NCBI GenBank assembly: GCA_023398815.1
Contig: JAEWRW010000037.1
Span: 1-64,000 of the forward strand
Origin: Bacillota bacterium
GTDB taxonomy: Bacteria > Bacillota > Clostridia > Christensenellales > UMGS416
Direction of reading: 5' to 3'
Length of the DNA stretch: 64,000 bases
Shown: positions 53,297-61,189 of the stretch, piece after piece
Layout of the letters: each line of letters opens with the position of its first letter
Position numbering within the stretch: the first letter of the stretch is position 1
Notes under the pieces: model-generated
The model's input: only the letters and a program-made list of their open reading frames with translations
What the model was told of the DNA's origin: nothing
The model's database searches: none
Position numbers and translations under genes: made by a program

Positions 53297-53713
53297 ATGA
53301 AAAAGAAGACTTGGCTGCCACTCCTTTTCGTTCCGCTGGGCCTGCTCATTGCCTTTGGCCCCCGCACCATTTTCCCCGTTTGTCCCACGGGCGAGATGGT
53401 CATGGCCTGCCAGCACACGGCTCGCGCGGTGTTTTGGGCGGGGTTGGCCATCGCCGGGCTGGGCGTTGTCACGGCGTTGGCGGGCGGCAGTCTGGTTCGC
53501 CTGGCATTGACGGCGGCCACGGCTGCCGGCGGCCTGCTGGCAATCCTCTTTCCCACGGTCATCACCGGGGTGTGCAAAAGTGCTGAGATGACCTGCCGAT
53601 CCCTGACGCTGCCGGCGCTGGTCATCCTGGGTGGGGCGACCATACTGGTGGCCGTGGCGCAGGCGGTGGGGGCGCTGCGTGCTGGCGGCAACCGCGGGGA
53701 GACGCGGCCATGA
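53297..53713 (+). CDS. DUF4418 family membrane protein
   Basis: A 138-residue protein with four membrane helices. FGPRTIFPVCPTGEMVMACQHTARA near residue 20 is the family signature: conserved cysteines flanking a methionine. A second Cys pair lies in CKSAEMTC near 100. DUF4418 proteins commonly sit next to an FtsX-like permease and ATPase, as here. The Cys/Met pattern suggests metal or thiol handling, but no function is known. Overlaps the permease gene by 4 nt. Confidence 0.85.
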   Translation: MKKKTWLPLLFVPLGLLIAFGPRTIFPVCPTGEMVMACQHTARAVFWAGLAIAGLGVVTALAGGSLVRLALTAATAAGGLLAILFPTVITGVCKSAEMTCRSLTLPALVILGGATILVAVAQAVGALRAGGNRGETRP

Positions 53714-54921
53714 GCCAACGGCCCTGGACGGTGCGAACCCTTGCGGTGGCCAACCTGCGCCGAGCCCCCCTGCGTACCGCTTGCTTGGTGGCTGCCGTGG
53801 CCGCGTTGAGCTTCGTGCTCTTTGGCGGCGCCATTCTGACGGACAGCCTGCGCAATGGCTTTGCCAGCATGCAGAACCGGTTGGGCGCTGACCTCATCGT
53901 GGTGCCCAGCGGGTACGACGGCGACCTGGAGAACGTACTGCTCAAGGGCGAACCCAGTTATTTCTACTTCTCCCAGTCGGTGTTGGGGCAAACCGAGGGG
54001 GTGGAGGGGGTGGAGCAGGCCACGGCTCAGTTCTTCCTCACCTCCTTGAGCGCGGCGTGCTGTTCCTCGCCCATGCAGCTCACTGCCTTTACCCCGGGCA
54101 CAGACTTCGTCATTCAGCCGTGGGTGCAGGGCACTTATACCGGGGAGCTGGCAACCGGAAGCCTGCTGGTGGGCAGCGAGGTCATTGAGGAGGACGACGG
54201 CACCATCAAACTCTTTGGCACCAAGTATCCCGTGGCGGCCAAGCTTGCCAAGACGGCCACCGGGCTCGACGCTTCGGTGTTCATGAGTGAGGAGACCATG
54301 CAAACCGTGCTCCGGGGAGCGCGGTCGGTGGGCTACCAGTTCATCAGCGACAGCGAGCCGGAGAATTCCATTTCCTCGGTGCTGGTGCGGGTGGCCGCCG
54401 GGCAGGACGCCAATGAGGTGGCCCGACGCATCCGGGCTGCCGTCCCCGGTGTGCAGGTGGTGGTGGCCAATGCCATGCTGGAGGGCACCGCGAGCGCTGT
54501 AGCGGCGCTGCTGGGGAATCTACGCACCCTGGTCGTGGGCATTGCCGCGTTGACGCTGGTCATCCTGGCCATCCTGTTTGCCATCACGTTCCACAGCCGC
54601 CGCAAGGAATTTGCCATTCTGCGGGTGCTGGGGGTCACCGGTTCCCGGCTCTCTCAGCTGGTGTGGGCGGAGGCACTGGCCGTCAGTGCGGCCGGCGGGC
54701 TGGCAGGCACGGCGCTGGCGGCGCTGGTGGTATTTCCCTTCAGCGCCTACATTGGCCATCGCCTTGCGTTGCCCTATCTGCAGCCGGGTGTTGGCACAAT
54801 CCTGCTGACGCTGGCGGGGTGCCTGCTCATTGCCCTGGCCACCGGGCCGCTTGTCACCACGCTGGCAGCGGTGCGGGTGGCGCGCGCCCAACCCTATCTG
54901 GTGTTGCGGGAGGGGGATTGA
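53710..54921 (+). CDS. FtsX-like ABC permease (MacB type)
   Basis: A 403-residue permease with one N-terminal helix (residues 15-38), a large extracytoplasmic MacB-PCD-like domain (40-270) and three C-terminal helices (FtsX domain, LTLVILAILFAITFHSRRKEFAILRVLG). It forms a mechanotransmission-type ABC unit with the ATPase that follows 1 nt later. Such units move lipids, peptides or signals rather than import nutrients. The CCSSPM segment near residue 117 adds exposed Cys. Confidence 0.87.
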   Translation: MSQRPWTVRTLAVANLRRAPLRTACLVAAVAALSFVLFGGAILTDSLRNGFASMQNRLGADLIVVPSGYDGDLENVLLKGEPSYFYFSQSVLGQTEGVEGVEQATAQFFLTSLSAACCSSPMQLTAFTPGTDFVIQPWVQGTYTGELATGSLLVGSEVIEEDDGTIKLFGTKYPVAAKLAKTATGLDASVFMSEETMQTVLRGARSVGYQFISDSEPENSISSVLVRVAAGQDANEVARRIRAAVPGVQVVVANAMLEGTASAVAALLGNLRTLVVGIAALTLVILAILFAITFHSRRKEFAILRVLGVTGSRLSQLVWAEALAVSAAGGLAGTALAALVVFPFSAYIGHRLALPYLQPGVGTILLTLAGCLLIALATGPLVTTLAAVRVARAQPYLVLREGD

Positions 54922-54922
54922 C

Positions 54923-55594
54923 ATGCTGGAAGCCATCGACGTGACACGCCACTACACCCGGGGCACGACGCCGTTTGCCGCCGTGGACGGCGTCAGCCTC
55001 AGGGTAGAGGGTGGGGAGTTCGTCAACGTTCTGGGCCGTTCCGGCAGCGGGAAGAGCACGTTGCTGAGCCTCTTTGCCGGCCTGTTGCAGCCAACCTCGG
55101 GTGCGGTGCGGGTTTTGGGGCAGGATTTGCAGGCACTGGGTGACACCGGTCTGTCCGCCTTGCGGAATGATCGGCTGGGCATCGTGCCCCAGGGGCAGAG
55201 CGCCTTGCGGAGCCTGACTGTGCTGGAGAACGTGGCGCTGCCGCACCTGCTGCTACCCCGGGCGGGCGACGGCAGGGGCAAAGCTATGGCGCTGCTGGAA
55301 CGGTTGGGCATCGGCCACCTGGCCCACTCGTTCCCGCGGGAGCTCTCCGGCGGGGAGCTGCGGCGGATGGCCATTGCGCGGGCGCTCATCAACGCCCCGG
55401 CGCTGCTGCTGGCTGATGAACCCACCAGCGACCTGGATGCCGAAACCACGGCGCAGGTGCTGACGCTCTTCCGTGAGCGTGCGAGGGAAGGCGCTGCCGT
55501 CATCGTGGTGACCCACGACCGGGACGCGCTGGCCTACGGCACCCGTGCCTGCACGATGGACGCTGGTATCTTGCGTCCGCTCGCCACAGACTGA
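54923..55594 (+). CDS. ABC transporter ATPase (LolD/MacB type)
   Basis: A 223-residue ATPase. Walker A GRSGSGKST near residue 38, signature LSGGELRRMAIARAL and Walker B LLADEPTSDLD place it in the LolD/MacB group, the partner of FtsX-like permeases. The ATG at 54923 is chosen because the upstream frame overlaps the permease gene. Ends 13 nt before the AhpD-like gene. Confidence 0.93.
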   Translation: MLEAIDVTRHYTRGTTPFAAVDGVSLRVEGGEFVNVLGRSGSGKSTLLSLFAGLLQPTSGAVRVLGQDLQALGDTGLSALRNDRLGIVPQGQSALRSLTVLENVALPHLLLPRAGDGRGKAMALLERLGIGHLAHSFPRELSGGELRRMAIARALINAPALLLADEPTSDLDAETTAQVLTLFRERAREGAAVIVVTHDRDALAYGTRACTMDAGILRPLATD

Positions 55595-55607
55595 AAGGAG
55601 TGAAACC

Positions 55608-56138
55608 ATGGCAAGAATCCAACCCATTGAATACGAGGAGGCCTCGCCAGCCGTGCGGGAGCAGTTCCATTACCAGAACCAGCAGAACGGGCACATCACC
55701 AACATGAAGCGGACGCTGCTGCACTCGCTGCCGGGCTACCACGCGCTGATGGAGTGGTTCCCCCTGCGGGACGCGGCGCTGCCCATCATTGGGGAGCGGG
55801 GCGTGAACCTCTTCTGCCACGCCATCTCCACCGAGAACCAGTGCCTGCTGTGCTCCACGTACTTCCGCCGCATTCTCATTGAGGCGGGGGAGAGCCCAGA
55901 TGAGCTGCAGCTCAACGACCGGGAACAGGCTCTGGTGGACTTCGGCCGGGCGACGGCGGGCCGCCCCGCCGTGCTGGAGGACGAGCCCTTTGCCCGCCTG
56001 CGGGGCTTTTTCACCGACGAGCAGATCGTCGTTCTCACATCCTTTGCTGCCCTGATGGTCGCGACCAATCTCATCAACACCGTGCTGGAGGTCGACCTGG
56101 ACGACGATCTTCAAAGCTACGGCAGGAGGGAAGCATGA
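55608..56138 (+). CDS. Carboxymuconolactone decarboxylase/AhpD-like protein
   Basis: A 176-residue helical protein. The CMD-type helix pair carries CLLC (QCLLCSTYF near residue 82), the redox pair of AhpD-like proteins. YHALMEWFPLRDAAL and the ALVDFGRATA segment fit the fold. Role unknown: thiol redox or decarboxylation of a sulfur-compound intermediate are guesses from the operon. Start follows AAAGGAGTG; overlaps the SDR gene by 4 nt. Confidence 0.75.
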   Translation: MARIQPIEYEEASPAVREQFHYQNQQNGHITNMKRTLLHSLPGYHALMEWFPLRDAALPIIGERGVNLFCHAISTENQCLLCSTYFRRILIEAGESPDELQLNDREQALVDFGRATAGRPAVLEDEPFARLRGFFTDEQIVVLTSFAALMVATNLINTVLEVDLDDDLQSYGRREA

Positions 56139-56938
56139 GCGAATTTGCGGGCAAGACGGTTTTCATCACCGGCGCGGCCAAGGGGCAGGGCAGGGCGGTG
56201 GCACTGGCCTTTGCCGCCGAGGGGGCCAACGTGGTCGGCTTTGACCTGGGCCGGCCCATTCAATACCCGGCCTACAACAACAGCAGCAGCGACGACCTGG
56301 AGGCCCTGGGGAGGGACGTGGAAGCGCTGGGGGCGAAGGCGGTGGTCTTTGCCGGGGACGTGCGCCGTGCCGACGACGTTGCGCGGGCCGTGGATGGGGC
56401 CGTCGCGGCCTTTGGCGGCATCGACATCCTGTTCTCCAACGCCGGCATCTCGGCCTATGGGCAATCTCACGAGCTGACCGAGGAGCAGTGGGACGCCATG
56501 CTCGACATCAACCTGAAGGGCGGGTGGCTCGTGAGCCGCGCCGTCATTCCCCATCTCATCGCTCGTGGGGGCGGCGTCATCCTCTACAATTCCTCAGTGG
56601 CGGGCCTGCGGGGCATGAACCGCCTGGGTCACTACGCCGCCAGCAAGTGGGGGCTCATCGGCCTGGCCAAATCCCAGGCCATCGAGCTGGCACCCCACGG
56701 CATCCGCGTCATCACCATCCACCCCACCGGCGTGAACACGCCGATGAACGACGGCCTGGCCTTTCTGGAGGGCACCACGGCGGTGGAGATCGCCGAGCGA
56801 TCGGCGGGGAACCTGCTGCCGGTGCCGTGGATTGAGCCGGAGGACGTGGCGCAGTCGGTGCTGTTCCTGGCCAGTGACCGCGCGCGCTACATCACGGGCA
56901 GCCAGTTTGTACTGGACGCCGGGCTGCTGACCCGGTGA
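56135..56938 (+). CDS. Short-chain dehydrogenase/reductase
   Basis: A 267-residue NAD(P)-dependent oxidoreductase. TGAAKGQG (cofactor loop) starts near residue 12, SNAG is near 92, and the active site has Ser (YNSSVAG), Tyr and Lys (YAASK). The extended AFAAEGANVVGFDL suggests NAD preference. It probably oxidises or reduces an alcohol group on the imported sulfur compound. Overlaps the AhpD-like gene by 4 nt. Confidence 0.88.
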   Translation: MSEFAGKTVFITGAAKGQGRAVALAFAAEGANVVGFDLGRPIQYPAYNNSSSDDLEALGRDVEALGAKAVVFAGDVRRADDVARAVDGAVAAFGGIDILFSNAGISAYGQSHELTEEQWDAMLDINLKGGWLVSRAVIPHLIARGGGVILYNSSVAGLRGMNRLGHYAASKWGLIGLAKSQAIELAPHGIRVITIHPTGVNTPMNDGLAFLEGTTAVEIAERSAGNLLPVPWIEPEDVAQSVLFLASDRARYITGSQFVLDAGLLTR

Positions 56939-56953
56939 GAGAGGAGACAGTTC

Positions 56954-57853
56954 ATGGCCATCAATCCCCATTGCAACGGAGCCGCCCTGCGGGAGATCTC
57001 CCGCCAGCACCCCTGCTTCGGCGGCGAGGCGCACTATAAGTTTGGCCGCATCCACCTGCCGGTGAGCCCGGACTGCAACATCCGTTGCCGGTTTTGCGTG
57101 CGATCCTTCAACCGCGGCGAGCAGCGACCCGGGGTGACCCAGACCGTGCTCTCGCCCGCGCGGGCGCTGGAGATTGTGGACAAGGCCGTGTCGCTCTGCC
57201 CGGAGCTGCGGGTGGTGGGCATTGCCGGCCCCGGTGACACGCTGGCCACCCCCCACGCGTTGGAGACATTCCGGCTGGTGCACGCCCGGTACCCCGAGCT
57301 CATCCTGTGCCTGAGCACCAACGGCCTGCTGCTGGAACGGTCGGTCGACGACCTGGCCGAGGCCGGCGTGCAGACGGTCACCGTCACCGTCAATGCCGTG
57401 GACCCGGAGATTCAACAGCAGATCAACGGTGCCATCCACCTGGATGGCGCGGTGTACACCGGCTTGGAAGCCGCCCGGATTCTCATCGAGGCCCGGCGGC
57501 GGGGCATTGCCGCAGCGGCGGCCCGGGGCATGACGATCAAGGTGAACACCGTGCTCGTCCCCGGTGTCAACGACGGCCACATAGCCGACATCGCCCGGGA
57601 GGTGGCGGCGTTGGGCGCGGGCATCTACAACATCATCCCGCTCATCCCCCAGGGGGCGTTCCGCGATGTCGAGCCGCCCGACTGTGTGGCCCTCAACGCC
57701 GCGCGGGAGCAGGCCGAGCCCTACCTTGATGTGTTCCGCCACTGCAAGCATTGCCGGGCCGATGCTTTTGGCGTGCCGGGCCAGCAGAAGGATATGTCAA
57801 ACCTGTTGTATGGCGAGGAAGGCAGGCCGGAGGATACATTCTCCCACGGGTAA
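56954..57853 (+). CDS. nifB: Radical SAM protein NifB (stand-alone)
   Basis: A 299-residue radical SAM enzyme that builds NifB-co, the 8Fe-9S-C precursor of nitrogenase cofactors. The radical-SAM cysteines are C41, C45 and C48 (CNIRCRFC). HPCFGGEAH with C21, GIAGPGD, LCLSTNGL, KVNTVLVPGVND and the terminal HCKHCRADAFG (C264, C267) are NifB signatures, including ligands of the two extra clusters. There is no fused NifX domain; a separate NifX-like protein is made at 41929. Last gene of the metY operon. Confidence 0.93.
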   Translation: MAINPHCNGAALREISRQHPCFGGEAHYKFGRIHLPVSPDCNIRCRFCVRSFNRGEQRPGVTQTVLSPARALEIVDKAVSLCPELRVVGIAGPGDTLATPHALETFRLVHARYPELILCLSTNGLLLERSVDDLAEAGVQTVTVTVNAVDPEIQQQINGAIHLDGAVYTGLEAARILIEARRRGIAAAAARGMTIKVNTVLVPGVNDGHIADIAREVAALGAGIYNIIPLIPQGAFRDVEPPDCVALNAAREQAEPYLDVFRHCKHCRADAFGVPGQQKDMSNLLYGEEGRPEDTFSHG

Positions 57854-57873
57854 GGGAGGGATACCGTACAAGC

Positions 57874-57903
57874 AGCAGCGCAGGAATCCTGTGCTGCTTT
57901 TTT
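57874..57903 (+). terminator. Intrinsic terminator after nifB
   Basis: AGCAGCGCAGG / CCTGTGCTGCT stem with 3-nt loop and a T6 run. Confidence 0.85.
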
Positions 57904-58200
57904 GCGGTCGGCATTCGTCTGTTCAATCTTGTTGTGGGTATTACACGCAGCGAAGCAACTTGTGGAAGTACGGGTTGGAAGCATGGGAGGATGGAAGCGG
58001 GAGCGAGGTGCGGAGATGCACAGAGGGATTCATTCGGCAGCACTTTGCGATTTTGCAGGAAGATGGGGAATGGGGAGGAACACAGACCGGTCATGTGGTA
58101 GCGCCATGGCATTGGCGCTTTTGCTTTGGCTTTCTCTGGCCGGGCGATGCGGTCGCAGGCGCGTGGCAAGAAACGATACATCGGCAGTGGTGGGGGGATT

Positions 58201-58231
58201 GACGCGAAAAAAGCCGCCGAAGCGGCTCTCC
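58201..58231 (-). repeat. Terminator-like repeat, copy A
   Basis: On the minus strand AGCCGC-TTCG-GCGGCT then TTTTTT. The 31-nt block is 30/31 identical to 58468-58498. Confidence 0.75.
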
Positions 58232-58277
58232 AGAACGTCAACAACCCCCCAGAACGGGCAATGGGAGATGAACCTTC

Positions 58278-58299
58278 CGCCGATTCATTCGGCGGGAGG
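58278..58299 (-). repeat. 22-nt hairpin repeat, copy 2
   Basis: Exact reverse-complement copy of 177-198; extended here to a CCGCCGA/TCGGCGG stem. Confidence 0.6.
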
Positions 58300-58332
58300 A
58301 AAGACAAGGCCAGCACGAGCAGAAGACAAAAA

Positions 58333-58352
58333 CGCCCGAAGGCGAGACGTGT
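58333..58352 (-). terminator. Third UUCG-loop terminator-like hairpin
   Basis: On the minus strand CGCC-TTCG-GGCG, then TTTTTGTC. Confidence 0.55.
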
Positions 58353-58467
58353 CCTTAGAGCCCCGCATGAGAGCTGCAATTAGTGATCGGTCGGCGACAT
58401 GTGCGGCGACCGATTTGGCTATAGTGTGAACAAGCTGTTTGAATCGCGACTGTCGCCACAGCGGCAG

Positions 58468-58498
58468 ACGCGAAAAGAGCCGCCGAAGCGGCTCTCCT
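58468..58498 (-). terminator. Intrinsic terminator after metQ (repeat copy B)
   Basis: On the minus strand AGAGCCGC-TTCG-GCGGCTCT, a perfect 8-bp stem with a UUCG tetraloop, then TTTCGCG. It ends the metNIQ unit. Confidence 0.8.
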
Positions 58499-58568
58499 CA
58501 GGAAGGGGAAATAGGAGGGAAACGACGGCGTTGTTGCTCTGGCAAGGGCAACAGGCCGAAAGGGGAGC

Positions 58569-59480
58569 TTAGTTGGGGAGCTTTGCGGGGATGACCGCAC
58601 CGTTGTACTTCTCGGTGATGAACTTGCGCGTGTCCTCAGATTGCAGGATCTTCACCAGCGCCTGGATGGCGGGGTTGTCCTTGTCCGCCGCCCGCACGGC
58701 GATGATGTTGGCGTAGGGGCTGTCCTCCCCTTCGCTGAAGAGCCGGTTGGAGGTGATCTTGGCTTCCAGCGCCTTGTTGGTGTTGGTGATGAAGAAGTCG
58801 TAGTCGTCCTTGGTGGGGATGATCTGGGCCGAGTCCAGCTCCACGATCTCGATGGGGCGGGTGTATTCCTTCACATCGGCCAGCGAGGCGGAGAGCGACG
58901 TGGCGGTGGCTTCGTCCAGCTTGATGAAGCCGTTCTGCTCCAGAATGCGAAGCGCGCGGTACTCGTTGGTGCCGTCATTGGGGATGGCGACCACGGCCTT
59001 GTCGGGGATCTCGTCCTTGGTCTTGTACTTGTCGGAGTAGGCGGTGATGGGCTCCACGTGGATGTCGCCGGCGTTGATGAGGTCAAAGCCGTTGGTCTCG
59101 TTCCATTCCTTCAGGTAGGGGTAGTGCTGGAAGTAGTTGAAGTCGATCTCGCCGTCGGCCAGCTTCTCGTTGGTCGTGGTGTCGGCGGAGGTGGCGACCA
59201 GCTCGATGATGATGCCCTGCTCGGCCAGCTTGGGCTTCACGTACTCAATGATCTCCGAGTGGGGCACGAGGTCAGCGATGCCCTTGAGGGTGACGGTCTC
59301 GCCGGTGGCCACGGCGGTGGCCGCTTCACTGGCGGCAGCGGTGGTTTCGGCTGCCGTGGTTGCGGCAGCGGTGTCGGCGGCGGAGGTCTGGGTGGTGCTG
59401 GCCGGCGCGCTGCAACCGGCGAATACACCTGCCAGCAGCAGGACGGCGACGAGGAGGGACAGGACAGTTCTCTTTTTCAT
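58569..59480 (-). CDS. metQ: Methionine ABC transporter substrate-binding lipoprotein
   Basis: A 303-residue NlpA-type lipoprotein. Lipobox FAGC gives lipid on C23, an Ala/Thr linker follows, and the ligand domain starts with DLVPHSEIIEYVKPKLAEQGI, with FNYFQHYPYLKEWNE, a strong MetQ signature, near residue 115. It binds methionine outside the membrane for MetNI. Start follows AAGGAGAAAAC. Last gene of the minus-strand unit. Confidence 0.94.
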   Translation of the reverse strand: MKKRTVLSLLVAVLLLAGVFAGCSAPASTTQTSAADTAAATTAAETTAAASEAATAVATGETVTLKGIADLVPHSEIIEYVKPKLAEQGIIIELVATSADTTTNEKLADGEIDFNYFQHYPYLKEWNETNGFDLINAGDIHVEPITAYSDKYKTKDEIPDKAVVAIPNDGTNEYRALRILEQNGFIKLDEATATSLSASLADVKEYTRPIEIVELDSAQIIPTKDDYDFFITNTNKALEAKITSNRLFSEGEDSPYANIIAVRAADKDNPAIQALVKILQSEDTRKFITEKYNGAVIPAKLPN

Positions 59481-59500
59481 GATGTTTTCTCCTTGCTATT

Positions 59501-60211
59501 TTAAATCAAATGGCGTCTTCTTAAGATGCGTCGGGAGCTGAAGTCTCCCAACAGCTGGACGGCCTGCACCAGCAGGATCAACACATAGACGGCGGCGAAC
59601 AGCACGTCGTGCTGGAAGCGCTGGAAGCCGAAACGAACGGCGATGTCTCCGATGCCACCCGCGCCAAACATGCCTGCCAGCGCGGTCATGGAAATGACCG
59701 CAATGACCGCAACCGTGAACCCACGGATCAGCGAGGGGAGCGTCTCAGGCAGCAGAATGCGGAAGATGATTTGTGCGTTTGTGCTGCCGATGGACTTGGC
59801 GGCTTCCACCTTGCCCTTGGCGATCTCCAGCAGGCTGCTCTCCACAATGCGCGCGTACATGGGGATGCAGCTGGCGGCAATGGCGATGATGCAGGCATTG
59901 GTGCCGTAGGATTTGCCAAACAGCAGCCGCGCCACCGGGATCATCAGGATGATCATAATCATCTGTGGCAGGGAGCGCAGGCAGTTGATCAGCCAGCCGG
60001 CGCCCACGTACAGGCCCTGCATGGGCAGCAGGCCGTTGGGGTTGGCGATGGTCAGCAGGATGCCCAGGATCAACCCGAACACCAGCATGATGGCCGAGGA
60101 CAGCGCGGTCATGTACAGCGTCTCCTGGATGGAAGGCAGAGTCCTCTGCCAGATCTCCGGCGCGAAGGATCCTTTGACGACCACCCAAAAGGGAGTGTTG
60201 AGTAAGCTCAT
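59501..60211 (-). CDS. metI: Methionine ABC transporter permease
   Basis: A 236-residue permease with five or six helices. ETLYMTALSSAIMLVFGLILGILL, INCLRSLPQMIMIILMIPVARLL and the ATPase-contact AAKSIGSTNAQIIFRILLPET are MetI signatures. The ATG at 60211 follows AAAGGAGGTGAC; the upstream frame is shadow. Confidence 0.94.
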   Translation of the reverse strand: MSLLNTPFWVVVKGSFAPEIWQRTLPSIQETLYMTALSSAIMLVFGLILGILLTIANPNGLLPMQGLYVGAGWLINCLRSLPQMIMIILMIPVARLLFGKSYGTNACIIAIAASCIPMYARIVESSLLEIAKGKVEAAKSIGSTNAQIIFRILLPETLPSLIRGFTVAVIAVISMTALAGMFGAGGIGDIAVRFGFQRFQHDVLFAAVYVLILLVQAVQLLGDFSSRRILRRRHLI

Positions 60212-60254
60212 AGCGTCACCTCCTTTCCTTGGGATTGGTTGCTGCGGCGTGGGC

Positions 60255-61079
60255 TCATATCCCACCTCCTTCCGCAAAGCCGGAGGTTTTCTGGAATTCG
60301 GAGTAGACCTTGGCAAACAGTGACCCCGTTCGGCTGTGGGGGTTGCTGAAGATTTCGTTGACCACACCCGTTTCGATGATGACGCCCTCCTCCAGCACGG
60401 CCATGCGTTCACAGGTGTATTTGATGGCGTCGAGCTCGTGGGTGATCATCAGGATCGTGATGCCGGTGGATTTGTTGACTTCCTTCAAAAGCTCCAGAAT
60501 CTGCAGCGTGGTCTGCGGGTCGAGTGCCGAGGTGGCCTCGTCGCTCAGCAGCACGTTGGGGCGGTTCACCAGCGCTCGGGCGATACCCACCCGCTGCTTC
60601 TGCCCGCCGGAGAGGCCGCCGGGGTAGGCCTTCAGCTTATCCGAGAGGCCCACGAGCTCGGCGGTCTCCAGCACGCGCTGGCGGATCTCGGCCTTGGGCT
60701 CGCCGCCGATCTCCAGCGGGTAGGCGATGTTCTGGTATACGGTTTTGGCCTCAAAGAGGTTGAAGGTCTGAAAGATCATGCCGATCTTGCGCCGCTCCCG
60801 CAGCAGTTCCCGCTTGGGGAGCGCCATGATATCGGTGCCGCCCACGAAGACGTCGCCCCGGTCGGGCGTCTCCAGCCGGTTGATGCAGCGCGCCAGGGTG
60901 GATTTCCCCGCCCCGCTGAAACCGATGATGCCAAAAATCTCGCCCCGGCGCACCGATAGATTTACCCCCTTGAGCACCTCCAGCGGCTGGCCGTGGGCGG
61001 AGAACGTCTTGTGCAGATCGACAATTTTGATGTACTCCGCCTCATTGGCCACGTGTGCCGGGTTGGTCTCCCATGCCAT
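60255..61079 (-). CDS. metN: Methionine ABC transporter ATPase, without NIL domain
   Basis: A 274-residue ATPase. Walker A GFSGAGKST, signature LSGGQKQRVGIARAL, Walker B VLLSDEATSALDP, and MITHELDAIKYTCERMAVLEEG are typical of MetN. Usual MetN has about 340 residues with a C-terminal NIL domain through which methionine shuts off transport; here the chain ends soon after the ATPase domain (SEFQKTSGFAEGGGI), so that control appears absent. ATG at 61079 follows AAAGGAGACC. First structural gene after leader 4. Confidence 0.93.
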   Translation of the reverse strand: MAWETNPAHVANEAEYIKIVDLHKTFSAHGQPLEVLKGVNLSVRRGEIFGIIGFSGAGKSTLARCINRLETPDRGDVFVGGTDIMALPKRELLRERRKIGMIFQTFNLFEAKTVYQNIAYPLEIGGEPKAEIRQRVLETAELVGLSDKLKAYPGGLSGGQKQRVGIARALVNRPNVLLSDEATSALDPQTTLQILELLKEVNKSTGITILMITHELDAIKYTCERMAVLEEGVIIETGVVNEIFSNPHSRTGSLFAKVYSEFQKTSGFAEGGGI

Positions 61080-61131
61080 GGATTTGGTCTCCTTTCCCCC
61101 TTGCGGCTTCCAAAGCCGCCCCTTGTGCAAC

Positions 61132-61169
61132 AAAAAAGCGCTCGGCCCGAAGTTTTCGGACCGAGCGCG
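61132..61169 (-). terminator. Attenuator terminator before metN
   Basis: On the minus strand GCGCTCGGTCCGAA / TTCGGGCCGAGCGC, a 14-bp stem (one G-U), then TTTTTTG. Lies between leader 4 and metN. Confidence 0.92.
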
Positions 61170-61189
61170 CTCGTTCGTTCAAACTTACA

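Larger units (their letters stand above)
57904..58467 (+). other. Intergenic region with hairpins, no gene seen
   Basis: About 560 nt between the nifB terminator and the metQ terminator. It holds a GCGCCA/TGGCGC hairpin with TTTT at 58100-58124 (+), two minus-strand hairpins with UUCG loops (58201-58231, 58333-58352), and the second copy of the 22-nt hairpin repeat (58278-58299). Short open frames here look like shadows. Confidence 0.5.
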
